Below, in pieces: positions 17,952 through 22,876 of a DNA stretch of 26,278 nucleotides. The stretch comes from a virus. The stretch's first letter is position 1, and every line of letters starts with the position of its first letter. A program made the translations under genes and the position numbers. Below the pieces are notes generated by a model that worked only from the letters and a program-made list of their open reading frames with translations, made no database searches and was not told where the DNA came from. The DNA is taken from positions 1-26,278 of the IMG/VR virus record IMGVR_UViG_3300010354_000543; one strand, 5' to 3'.

Positions 17952-18392
17952 ATGTTACCAATCGCAGCTCTGCTATCTATAGGGGAAAAGGTTCTTGACA
18001 AGGTTCTGCCCGACCCAGCCGCCAAAGCGGAAGCACAGGCCAAGCTCATGGAAATGGCTCAGAAGGGTCAGCTTGCAGAACTAGAGGCCCATGTCAAGGA
18101 AATGGACTCAGCCCGTAAGCGCGAGATTGAAATTGCTACCAGCGAGTTTGCGCCAACTATCAATAAAATTATTACGCCAATTTTAGCGTTAGGTACAGTT
18201 TCTTTGACTTTTATACTTTTCTTGGTCATCATTTTTGTAGAGGTCAACACCCAATCAAAAGACATTCTTATTTACGTTCTGGGTGCGCTGACCTCTGCCA
18301 TGACTATGGTTTTGGGTTATTACTTTGGGTCTAGTCAGGGATCTAAAGAAAAGTCCCAGCAGCTCGATGAGATTATGGGCAAGAAGAAATGA
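17952..18392 (+). CDS. Holin of the 3TM superfamily, 146 aa
   Basis: Holins form the inner-membrane lesion that releases or activates the endolysin. Residues 1-65 are amphipathic and charged (KAEAQAKLMEMAQKGQLAEL, KEMDSARKREIEIA), which matches the N-terminal pattern of the 3TM holin family. Two strong transmembrane helices follow at about 72-97 and 105-126, separated by NTQSKD, and the sequence YYFGSSQGS after the last helix is typical of the family. The C-terminus is basic (MGKKK), as in many holins. It sits directly upstream of the M15 peptidase with an ATGA overlap. Confidence 0.85.
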   Translation: MLPIAALLSIGEKVLDKVLPDPAAKAEAQAKLMEMAQKGQLAELEAHVKEMDSARKREIEIATSEFAPTINKIITPILALGTVSLTFILFLVIIFVEVNTQSKDILIYVLGALTSAMTMVLGYYFGSSQGSKEKSQQLDEIMGKKK

Positions 18393-18826
18393 ACCTATCC
18401 GAACACTTTACCTATGATGAGCTGACCCGGTCTGAAACCGCCGAGCGTAACGGCTGGCTCAACATTCCTAGTAACGCGGAAAAAGAGAACCTGATCCGTC
18501 TGGCGGCGCTATTAGAACAGGTCAAGGCTGCGGTCGGGGGCAAACCCGTAATGATCAACTCGGCCTTTCGGTCGAAACAGGTCAATGACGCTGTAGGGTC
18601 TAAGGACACCTCCCAGCACCGTCTAGGTTGTGCGGCTGACCTACGGGTTCCCGGCATGAAGCCTAGAGAGGTTGTAGAGGCTTGTATAGCGGCCTCTGTG
18701 CCGTTCGATCAGATCATCCTAGAGTTTGACTCATGGACGCACATCAGCGTCCCAAACACCCCGGAAACGTCCCCACGCGGTCAGAAGCTAATAATTGACC
18801 GGCAGGGGACTCGGGCTTACAGTTAA
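18389..18826 (+). CDS. Endolysin, peptidase M15A family, 145 aa
   Basis: This is a zinc D-Ala-D-Ala carboxypeptidase-like enzyme that cuts cell-wall peptide cross-links. The motif S75-Q-H77-R-L-G-C-A-A-D84 supplies two zinc ligands and W117-T-H118-I-S the third. NSAFRSKQVN at 57-66 matches the family's upstream conserved loop. The N-terminus LSEHFTYDELTRSETAER is the usual start of single-domain phage M15A lysins, and the length is normal. No signal peptide is present, so export depends on the upstream holin. A strong terminator follows 24 bases after the stop, marking the end of the plus-strand late region. Confidence 0.9.
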   Translation: MNLSEHFTYDELTRSETAERNGWLNIPSNAEKENLIRLAALLEQVKAAVGGKPVMINSAFRSKQVNDAVGSKDTSQHRLGCAADLRVPGMKPREVVEACIAASVPFDQIILEFDSWTHISVPNTPETSPRGQKLIIDRQGTRAYS

Positions 18827-18850
18827 GGCACTCCTCAAGCAGCACCCTTG

Positions 18851-18874
18851 ACCCCCTTTTGGGGGTTCTTTTTT
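18851..18874 (+). terminator. Rho-independent terminator after the lysis genes
   Basis: ACCCCC and GGGGGT form a 6-bp stem with a TTTT loop, followed by TTCTTTTTT. This is a classic intrinsic terminator for plus-strand transcription. The opposite strand has no T-tract after the hairpin, so it should act mainly on the virion/lysis transcript that converges with the minus-strand operon. Confidence 0.85.
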
Positions 18875-19127
18875 AGTACAGCGGGGCGCAAGTTACATCA
18901 ATTACAACGTCCCTAGTCACCCCTCCAACGGCCCTGCGACCGTAGATAACCACAGCCCTAGTGCGAGCCGCCTGACAGTCCTGAATCGCGTTGGCGGTCT
19001 CCAAGCGGGTCATGGCGTGAACCTCTTTATCCACGACCAGCTTTTGAGCTGGAGGGGTAACGCTATAGTCCCCGGGGTTTGTGGTGGCGCACCCGGTCAG
19101 GGCTAAAACTATCAGTAGTCTTTTCAT
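18873..19127 (-). CDS. Small lipoprotein, 84 aa
   Basis: The N-terminus MKRLLIVLALTGCATT is a short signal peptide with lipobox LTGC (Cys13), so the mature 72-residue protein should be lipid-anchored, probably in the outer membrane. The mature part has a Pro-containing linker (SVTPPAQKLVVD), a helix, and two further Cys (IQDCQ and VTCAP) that could form a disulfide. I chose ATG 19127, preceded by AAGG about 10 bases upstream, over an upstream frame extension. It is the last gene of the minus operon and lies opposite the lysis genes. An outer-membrane spanin is possible, but superinfection exclusion or another envelope role is equally open. Confidence 0.7.
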   Translation of the reverse strand: MKRLLIVLALTGCATTNPGDYSVTPPAQKLVVDKEVHAMTRLETANAIQDCQAARTRAVVIYGRRAVGGVTRDVVIDVTCAPLY

Positions 19128-19236
19128 CTTTTTTTTCCTTTTGTGAGCATACAAAGCAGACCATTGCAATCATTGCAATCATCCACAGAATAAAAAACCA
19201 AATATCAGCAGCGACTAAATGAGAAATAAAAGTCAT
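19063..19236 (-). CDS. 57-aa membrane peptide overlapping the lipoprotein gene
   Basis: The frame opens MTFISHLVAADIWFF and has one strong hydrophobic helix at residues about 9-30, then a basic, polar tail of 27 residues. It has a near-perfect ribosome-binding site, AAGGAGGT, 9 bases before the ATG. Its last 65 bases overlap the start of the lipoprotein gene in another frame. The layout of a membrane protein whose 3' end covers the 5' end of a lipoprotein gene recalls nested Rz/Rz1 spanin pairs. The extramembrane tail is much shorter than in known inner-membrane spanins, so I make no firm functional claim. Confidence 0.55.
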   Translation of the reverse strand: MTFISHLVAADIWFFILWMIAMIAMVCFVCSQKEKKDEKTTDSFSPDRVRHHKPRGL

Positions 19237-19330
19237 GGTTTACCTACCTCCTTGATAGTGACAATTACCCGAACGGGAAAAGTCATGGTTCACCTACCTC
19301 TTTTATGTTGACAATTACCTGAACGGGTTT
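19231..19330. repeat. Tandem 50-bp imperfect direct repeat at a gene junction
   Basis: Copies lie at 19231-19280 and 19281-19330 and agree at about 41 of 50 positions. Each carries, on the minus strand, the end of a coding region (V-x-VIV-x-IKEVG-x-P), an internal AGGTAGGT-type ribosome site, and an ATGA stop/start junction. Confidence 0.8.
19233..19286 (-). CDS. 17-codon mini-ORF made by a duplication
   Basis: The frame encodes MTFPVRVIVTIKEVGKP. It starts at an ATGA overlap with the gene at 19283-19495 and ends at a second ATGA overlap with the 57-aa membrane peptide. Its last 14 residues match the last 14 of the preceding gene at 11 positions. It is probably a by-product of the 50-bp duplication and serves as a translation relay. 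Whether the peptide itself has a function is unknown. Confidence 0.35.
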   Translation of the reverse strand: MTFPVRVIVTIKEVGKP

Positions 19331-19495
19331 GGCCTTGTAGTACCAGTACAAATTCCTAGCCAGCCACTCATTAGCTGCTCGCTGAGTTCTAAATGTCAAG
19401 TTCTTAAAGGCTTCTTGCGGCATTGCACCATGTTCTATCTGAACGTAGCGGCCTCGCGAGTCTTTCAGAGCCCAGCACTTAATTCGGTTCGGCAT
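19283..19495 (-). CDS. Small protein of unknown function, 70 aa
   Basis: The sequence begins MPNRIKCWALKDSRGRYVQI, with a central helical segment (AFKNLTFRTQRAANEWLARN) and a C-terminal strand PVQVIVNIKEVGEP. The alternating strand-helix-strand pattern suggests a compact alpha/beta fold. It has no recognised motif. ATG 19495 lies inside the end of the preceding gene. An alternative TTG lies 9 bases upstream at 19504. The last 14 residues are duplicated in the adjoining mini-ORF. Confidence 0.55.
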   Translation of the reverse strand: MPNRIKCWALKDSRGRYVQIEHGAMPQEAFKNLTFRTQRAANEWLARNLYWYYKAKPVQVIVNIKEVGEP

Positions 19496-19655
19496 TTTTA
19501 CCAATCGAAGTTAAGGCTTGCGATAACTGCCAGCGCATATCTAAAACAATCTGCGTAATCTTTTCGTTATCGGCAAACGCCGGGGTTCTAGTCAGACGCT
19601 TTAGTTCCGACAGGTTTAGGTCGAGCTTAATAATGATTGACGAAATATCTTCCAT
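19479..19655 (-). CDS. 58-aa helical protein of unknown function
   Basis: The frame starts MEDISSIIIKLDLNLSELKR and is almost wholly helical, with amphipathic leucine spacing and a second helix ITQIVLDMRWQLSQALTSI. A G-rich site (AGGGGG) lies 5 bases before the ATG. It fills the gap between ssb and the next gene and overlaps that gene by 17 bases, which fits the packing of the operon. The function is unknown. Confidence 0.55.
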   Translation of the reverse strand: MEDISSIIIKLDLNLSELKRLTRTPAFADNEKITQIVLDMRWQLSQALTSIGKNAEPN

Positions 19656-19663
19656 AAGTCCCC

Positions 19664-20038
19664 CTAGAAAGGAATGTCGCTATCTAAATCTTCAATCTTG
19701 GGTTCCTCGCGCACCTTGTCTCGCGGGGCTCCAGCAAACTCCAGCTCATTTAACCTAGCTCTGAGCGATGTGCCAGTAGTCCCGTCCTTGCGCTTGTATT
19801 CCTCAAGGTGTGGCTCAGATAGTGTCACAAAAAGGCTCTGGCCCTTGACTAAGTGAGATTGCAGCTTCTCTACTCGGTCACCCCACATGGTCGCGCTAAC
19901 CCATTGCGTAGGCCGCTTGCCGTCTGCGCCTTTCTTGCCGTAGTCCATAGCCAGCGATAAATCCATCACGGGCTTTCCGTCTGCGGTATGGCGAATTACT
20001 GGGTCTTTACCGATTCTTGCTAATCCAATTAGTAACAT
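19664..20038 (-). CDS. ssb: Single-stranded DNA-binding protein, 124 aa
   Basis: The OB-fold N-terminal domain is recognisable: MLLIGLARIGKDPVIRHTAD-GKPV at the start, WVSATMWGDRVEKLQSHLVKG (46-66) and the strand SLFVTLSEPHLEEYK. The protein ends in the acidic tail DSDIPF, matching the conserved SSB C-terminal peptide (DDDIPF in E. coli) that docks partner replication and repair proteins. It is shorter than E. coli SSB (178 aa) because the linker is brief, which is common in phages. It lies between the exonuclease gene and small unknown genes in the recombination operon. Confidence 0.9.
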   Translation of the reverse strand: MLLIGLARIGKDPVIRHTADGKPVMDLSLAMDYGKKGADGKRPTQWVSATMWGDRVEKLQSHLVKGQSLFVTLSEPHLEEYKRKDGTTGTSLRARLNELEFAGAPRDKVREEPKIEDLDSDIPF

Positions 20039-20040
20039 TT

Positions 20041-20682
20041 TTAATCCTTATCGAAATAAACAGCTTTGTTGTTGTAGAAATCAAACAAGGCCTCGCACTC
20101 AGCCAAGAACTGCTCGGCTGCGTCCTCAACTACTTTTATTTCCTCTGGGGTAGGCTTGAACTTCTTAATGAATAAATCTTTACCCTCACCCATGCGCGGA
20201 TCGTAGGAAACAAACCAAACGGCCTTACCCGTGACCGCGGCCTGTAGGGTCATCTGCGGCTTGTACTCCGCAGGGATTTCCTGATTGGCTATGTACTTCA
20301 TGTGTGTCTTGGTCTTGGGACACTTAATCTCAATTAAGCATCCGTCAGATACAAAGCCATCAGGTGAACAACCGCAAAACGGTATGCGAGGGTGGTCAAT
20401 GAACGGGGTGTCCGTCACGATCAAACCGGTCACGGACTCAAACCGTTCCTTGGCTGCGGCCTCTTGCTCGACCCCCCATTGCATATCAGATGTCGTGTAC
20501 TTATCCGCAAAGGTGTTGGTGATCCTCTCGGCTACGACCTCATAGCGTAGGTTCTCGCGTTCCGTGGACTCCTTACCAGACTTCAAGAAGTTCATAGCCG
20601 CGCTCATACGAGAGGCGGTGAGCTTACCTAGCCGAGCGTTCCACCAGTTCCCATCGAGTTGATATGGATTGGCTTCACGCAT
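20041..20682 (-). CDS. YqaJ/lambda-exo-like recombination exonuclease, 213 aa
   Basis: The PD-(D/E)XK nuclease core is visible: GVEQEAAAKERFE (70-82), CSPDGF with D108, and IEIKCP with E118 and K120, followed by a helix MTLQAAVTG. This is the pattern of YqaJ-type viral recombinases, which resect double-stranded DNA ends 5' to 3' and load a partner annealing protein. The gene lies between ssb and the putative annealing protein, as expected for such a pair. I chose ATG 20682, preceded by GGGGG and overlapping the upstream gene by 8 bases. The longer frame to 20745 has no good start signal. Confidence 0.85.
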   Translation of the reverse strand: MREANPYQLDGNWWNARLGKLTASRMSAAMNFLKSGKESTERENLRYEVVAERITNTFADKYTTSDMQWGVEQEAAAKERFESVTGLIVTDTPFIDHPRIPFCGCSPDGFVSDGCLIEIKCPKTKTHMKYIANQEIPAEYKPQMTLQAAVTGKAVWFVSYDPRMGEGKDLFIKKFKPTPEEIKVVEDAAEQFLAECEALFDFYNNKAVYFDKD

Positions 20683-21193
20683 CTTTGGCCCCCTTAAGTT
20701 CTGCGCCCTTGTGTGCGGCCTCAGTCCTGACCAGCTCGCGCTCATCTGGGGTTAGAGCTTTCCAGAACACCGACAGGATCTCAGAGCTTGATGCCTCATT
20801 GATCAGCTTGACCAGCTCCTCTTTCGTTTTGGTCGCACGTTTTTTGGGCGTGGCTTGCTGGTGGATAGCGTTCTGAACTTCATTGGCAGAACCGAACTCA
20901 GTACCGCCCCAACCAGCCGCAGCTAGACACCGACCAATGGCGCTGGTCTCTGCGTTCTCTAATGCGGATGTTGAGTTGATCTGGCTAGAGGCTCTGAACT
21001 CCTCTGCGTGGCCCGTAGCGATGCACTTGCCCAAATCTGTGTAGATCCGAGCTTGCATGATCACCACGGTATCGTCTGCCTTAATTATTTCTGTAGACAG
21101 CTCCCAATCCGGGTGAGCCTCGCGGAACTTCTGAACCCGCAGGGCCACGGTCATATACTCTTTGCCTCTAATATTTACTATGCCTGTATTCAA
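20675..21193 (-). CDS. Putative single-strand annealing/recombination protein, 172 aa
   Basis: Residues 1-110 follow a family pattern: NIRGKEYMTVALRVQKFREA, PDW, TGHAEEFRAS and SALENAETSAIGRCLAAAGW. Phage proteins of this type are encoded beside SSB and YqaJ exonuclease and have been annotated as recombination or Rad52/Erf-like proteins. I infer an annealing role mainly from that context. The C-terminus has a basic linker (PKKRATKTKEE) and a helical end that may contact partners. The start is a TTG at 21193 with a strong AAGGAG 6 bases upstream, and no ATG fits better. Confidence 0.6.
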   Translation of the reverse strand: MNTGIVNIRGKEYMTVALRVQKFREAHPDWELSTEIIKADDTVVIMQARIYTDLGKCIATGHAEEFRASSQINSTSALENAETSAIGRCLAAAGWGGTEFGSANEVQNAIHQQATPKKRATKTKEELVKLINEASSSEILSVFWKALTPDERELVRTEAAHKGAELKGAKDA

Positions 21194-21203
21194 GTTATTC
21201 TCC

Positions 21204-21281
21204 TTAAATGAACATTCCTAGAACTGCTACGAGTGCAAACAACGCACCAGCGATTAAATCACCAAATTCTTCTTTGGTCAT
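21204..21281 (-). CDS. 25-aa single-helix membrane peptide
   Basis: The frame has a polar start MTKEEFGDL followed by a hydrophobic helix IAGALFALVAVLGMFI that ends the protein. It begins at an ATGA overlap with the HTH gene, with GGGGAAG about 6 bases upstream. Its stop precedes the AAGGAG of the next gene. Clean hydropathy and coupling support translation, but the size leaves doubt. Confidence 0.4.
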   Translation of the reverse strand: MTKEEFGDLIAGALFALVAVLGMFI

Positions 21282-21481
21282 GGTTTCTTCCCCATATAAA
21301 CATAACGAGCGTAGCGTTCTTTATTACGCACACACATTACCGTATTGATTGCCATACCCTTTGAGCGCAGTTGAAAAATAATGTCTGCAAGGCGTGTAGC
21401 GCGATACTTCTGAATTGCTTCCCACGATGTAATGTGGCCTCTGGTTTTCAAGTGCTTAGTTACTAAATCATTTTTGGTCAT
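21278..21481 (-). CDS. Small helix-turn-helix protein, 67 aa
   Basis: The sequence MTKNDLVTKHLKTRGHITSW, then EAIQKYRATRLADIIFQLRSKG and a beta-hairpin-like end (NTVMCVRN, RYARYVYMG), matches the winged-helix domain of short phage proteins in which a first helix, ITSWEAI, and a recognition helix TRLADIIFQLR are followed by a wing. It probably binds DNA and may regulate this operon. ATG 21481 has AAGGAG 9 bases upstream. The gene overlaps both neighbours. Confidence 0.65.
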   Translation of the reverse strand: MTKNDLVTKHLKTRGHITSWEAIQKYRATRLADIIFQLRSKGMAINTVMCVRNKERYARYVYMGKKP

Positions 21482-21698
21482 CGTACTTTCTCCTTGTGGT
21501 TTCAAACTCATTTGCCAGCTCAATCAATCGGGCTTTCATATTTTCAAACGACTGCGGGTCACGCATAAAACTAAGGTCACGAACTGCTTGGGCTACACCC
21601 AGACATTTATAAGCAATTAAGTCTAGGTGCTGGATTGTTATCTTTTCTTCTTGCTCTTGCTGCTCCAACTGCTGTTGGTGGTGTTCTGCATCAGTCAT
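21468..21698 (-). CDS. Gln/Glu-rich helical protein, 76 aa
   Basis: The N-terminus is a His/Gln/Glu-rich helix (MTDAEHHQQQLEQQEQEEK), followed by ITIQHLDLIAYKCLGVAQAV and a C-terminal helix (FENMKARLIELANEFETTRR). The whole chain looks alpha-helical with coiled-coil potential. No family was recognised. ATG 21698 lies 8 bases inside the preceding gene, and an alternative TTG at 21710 adds four residues. It overlaps the HTH gene by 14 bases. Confidence 0.55.
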   Translation of the reverse strand: MTDAEHHQQQLEQQEQEEKITIQHLDLIAYKCLGVAQAVRDLSFMRDPQSFENMKARLIELANEFETTRRKYDDQK

Positions 21699-21876
21699 TT
21701 TTTTTCTCACAATCTGCGTGGGCGTTAATAAAGTTTTCTAGGCAGTCATCGTCAGACGTAAAGATACGACCGGCGCAGTTAGCGCACTTGTAATGTCTGC
21801 CGTGGGTGTTTGTTATGGTGAGGACATGGTCAATAGGATCATCACGATATATTGACCAAGTAATTGAAGTTGTCAT
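21691..21876 (-). CDS. Small Cys/His (zinc-finger-like) protein, 61 aa
   Basis: Residues 1-22 are beta-like (SITWSIYRDDPIDHVLTITN). A CxxC pair (YKCANCAG) is then followed by DDDCLENFINAHADC, giving Cys, His and Cys candidates for a single zinc site. The C-terminus is charged. Such mini zinc proteins in phages often bind nucleic acid or host proteins; no specific role can be assigned. Its start carries the same 15-base ribosome-site cassette as the next two upstream genes. Confidence 0.6.
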   Translation of the reverse strand: MTTSITWSIYRDDPIDHVLTITNTHGRHYKCANCAGRIFTSDDDCLENFINAHADCEKKND

Positions 21877-21888
21877 TTATTCTCTCCG
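21874..21888 (-). promoter_or_regulatory. Repeated translation-start cassette, copy 3
   Basis: The minus strand reads CGGAGAGAATAAATG, identical to copies at 22290-22304 and 22538-22552. GGAG is the ribosome site and ATG the start of the gene at 21691-21876. Confidence 0.75.
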
Positions 21889-21894
21889 AAAGTA

Positions 21895-21913
21895 GGGCTT
21901 GATTATGCAGCCC
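21895..21913 (-). other. Intergenic hairpin GGGCT/AGCCC
   Basis: A 5-bp GC-rich stem with a 9-base loop that includes the TAA stop of the upstream gene. It lies just before the repeated ribosome-site cassette, at the same place as the UUCG hairpin in the next gap upstream. There is no T-tract, so it is not a terminator. Confidence 0.5.
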
Positions 21914-22292
21914 GTAATTTGTTTTTGCTGGCATAACGTAACTCATCACCGAAATGCCATGTATCGCCGTCCATGTCGTGAATTACAAAACCGTTATAAG
22001 AAGTGTCGCTATACAAAATAACCGCTACTACTTGGTCACTTCTGGTTTCGACATACCCGGAAGCCGGGGCGCTTTCCTCAAGACTGTAACCGCTTGGAAC
22101 CCAGCCGGGACGAGTAACTTTAATCCACTCAATCGAGGCATTAATGCGGCCTTTATACTTGCCGCGCTTTTTTAATGGCAAGGAGTCAACGACTACATCG
22201 CCAAACTTTTTGCGAGCATACTGTTCGCCAAACTCGCCACCGACCCAAGCGGTTCGGCGCTCAAATACTGCGTGTTGTTGAAATTTGCCCAT
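21903..22292 (-). CDS. Protein of unknown function, 129 aa
   Basis: The protein has a basic N-terminal half (ERRTAWVGGEFGEQYARKKF, LKKRGKYKGR), a central IEWIKVTRPGWVPSG, and a C-terminal beta-rich part (VVAVILYSDTSYNGFVIHDM, DTWHFGDELR) followed by a basic end. It looks like a soluble mixed alpha/beta protein. I recognise no family. It is the second gene from the left early promoter and carries the repeated start cassette. Early position and strong ribosome sites suggest an early host-interaction role, but that is inference. Confidence 0.6.
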   Translation of the reverse strand: MGKFQQHAVFERRTAWVGGEFGEQYARKKFGDVVVDSLPLKKRGKYKGRINASIEWIKVTRPGWVPSGYSLEESAPASGYVETRSDQVVAVILYSDTSYNGFVIHDMDGDTWHFGDELRYASKNKLRAA

Positions 22293-22304
22293 TTATTCTC
22301 TCCG
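22290..22304 (-). promoter_or_regulatory. Repeated translation-start cassette, copy 2
   Basis: The minus strand reads CGGAGAGAATAAATG. It is identical over 15 bases to copies 1 and 3, and the match with copy 1 extends by a further C. Confidence 0.75.
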
Positions 22305-22308
22305 GTGA

Positions 22309-22322
22309 GGGGCCGAAGCCCC
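22309..22322 (-). other. UUCG tetraloop hairpin between two early genes
   Basis: On the minus-strand RNA, GGGGC and GCCCC form a 5-bp stem around UUCG, closed by C-G, which is an exceptionally stable loop. It lies between the stop of the 70-aa gene and the ribosome site of the 129-aa gene. No U-tract follows. It may protect or stage the transcript, or punctuate RNA decay. Confidence 0.6.
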
Positions 22323-22327
22323 GTTAA

Positions 22328-22540
22328 TTATGCGTTAATTAAAACGTATTGTTCTTGACCGCGACCGTTCAGAATTGCAAGAGCTTGTTCTGAAGTTTTA
22401 GCCGCATAGTCTGGGCAAATTGCAAAACAACCGTTGTCTGAATCACAAATCCATGCGCCAGAAATTGTGGCGCGTAAGTTACGGTTATAACGTTTTGGCT
22501 GAAGATAAATTTCTGTTTTGATTACTGGTGCGTTTGTCAT
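22328..22540 (-). CDS. First gene of the minus operon, unknown function, 70 aa
   Basis: The sequence begins MTNAPVIKTEIYLQPKRYNR, continues with strands LRATISGAWICDSD and GCFAICPDY, then a helix TSEQALAILNGRG, and ends QEQYVLINA. It looks like a small alpha/beta fold with two central Cys. I do not recognise a family. It is the first gene after the left early promoter, with a predicted 35-nt leader containing the repeated ribosome-site cassette, so it should be among the first phage proteins made. Confidence 0.6.
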   Translation of the reverse strand: MTNAPVIKTEIYLQPKRYNRNLRATISGAWICDSDNGCFAICPDYAAKTSEQALAILNGRGQEQYVLINA

Positions 22541-22552
22541 TTATTCTCTCCG
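22538..22552 (-). promoter_or_regulatory. Repeated translation-start cassette, copy 1
   Basis: The minus strand reads CGGAGAGAATAAATG in front of the first gene of the minus operon, the same 15 bases as copies 2 and 3. Confidence 0.75.
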
Positions 22553-22581
22553 GTTAGTACGATCAAGTGACCGTAAAAGTG

Positions 22582-22609
22582 ATTATCCAGATTAGTAAAC
22601 TGTTTGCAA
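22582..22609 (-). promoter_or_regulatory. Early promoter for the minus operon
   Basis: The minus strand reads TTGCAA, a 16-base spacer, then GATAAT, a good sigma70 match. The expected start is near 22575, about 35 nt before the first ATG. The sequence from the -35 box onward (TTGCAAACAGTTTACTAAT) recurs at the opposite edge of the control region in the other direction. Confidence 0.7.
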
Positions 22610-22646
22610 CCCCTTTTTGAATTATTTTGCTATTTCTCTACTATTT

Positions 22647-22663
22647 CCCTACAAAGTGTAGGG
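22647..22663. promoter_or_regulatory. Operator-like dyad
   Basis: CCCTACA-AAG-TGTAGGG is a perfect 7-bp inverted repeat with a 3-base centre, ending 3 bases before the -35 box of the central promoter. It could bind a dimeric regulator or fold as a small hairpin. An 11-bp tandem repeat (CTATTTCTCTA / CTATTTCCCTA, 22630-22651) partly overlaps it. Confidence 0.5.
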
Positions 22664-22666
22664 TTA

Positions 22667-22694
22667 TTGACTATAAACCTAAACTGGATATAAA
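22667..22694 (+). promoter_or_regulatory. Sigma70-like promoter of the structured RNA
   Basis: TTGACT at 22667-22672, a 16-base spacer, and TATAAA at 22689-22694 (TATAAAAT in full). Transcription should begin near 22701. No ribosome-bound gene follows for over 400 bases, which points to a non-coding product. Confidence 0.7.
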
Positions 22695-22700
22695 ATCGAA

Positions 22701-22876
22701 CCGTCAGCAAGGTGGCACTTGTTGGAAAGATGAAGACAGTACGGAACCCTCGGTTGTTTAGGTGGGTATGTGTAGCGCGGGAAATGTGGCTCTCCAGCCG
22801 TACTGTCCGGTCATTTTTCCTCCGCTGCCCATGCCAAGGGCCATACCCACCTAAGTATCCGGGGGTTTTTCTTTTT
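22701..22876 (+). ncRNA. Putative structured non-coding RNA, ~175 nt
   Basis: Two long helices are visible. Helix 1 pairs 22724-22744 with 22798-22820: ten base pairs (GACAGTACGG with CCGTACTGTC), a 1x3 internal loop, then ten more. Helix 2 pairs 22745-22753 (AACCCTCGG) with 22859-22867 and 22758-22770 (TTAGGTGGGTATG) perfectly with 22842-22854, separated by a 4x4 internal loop. The arms interleave in the order 1-2-1'-2', a pseudoknot topology. Smaller hairpins are CAAG/CTTG at 22708-22721 and GCCC/GGGC at 22827-22841. The RNA has its own promoter and ends in TTTTTCTTTTT. It resembles no family I can name (not tRNA, tmRNA, RNase P or 6S by eye). The role is unknown; regulation, host-RNA mimicry and packaging are open options. 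Confidence 0.6.
22842..22876 (+). terminator. Terminator of the structured RNA
   Basis: The 3' arms of helix 2 (22842-22854 and 22859-22867) run straight into TTTTTCTTTTT at 22866-22876. The 5' arms lie about 90 nt upstream, so this is an intrinsic terminator with an unusually large loop. Confidence 0.55.
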
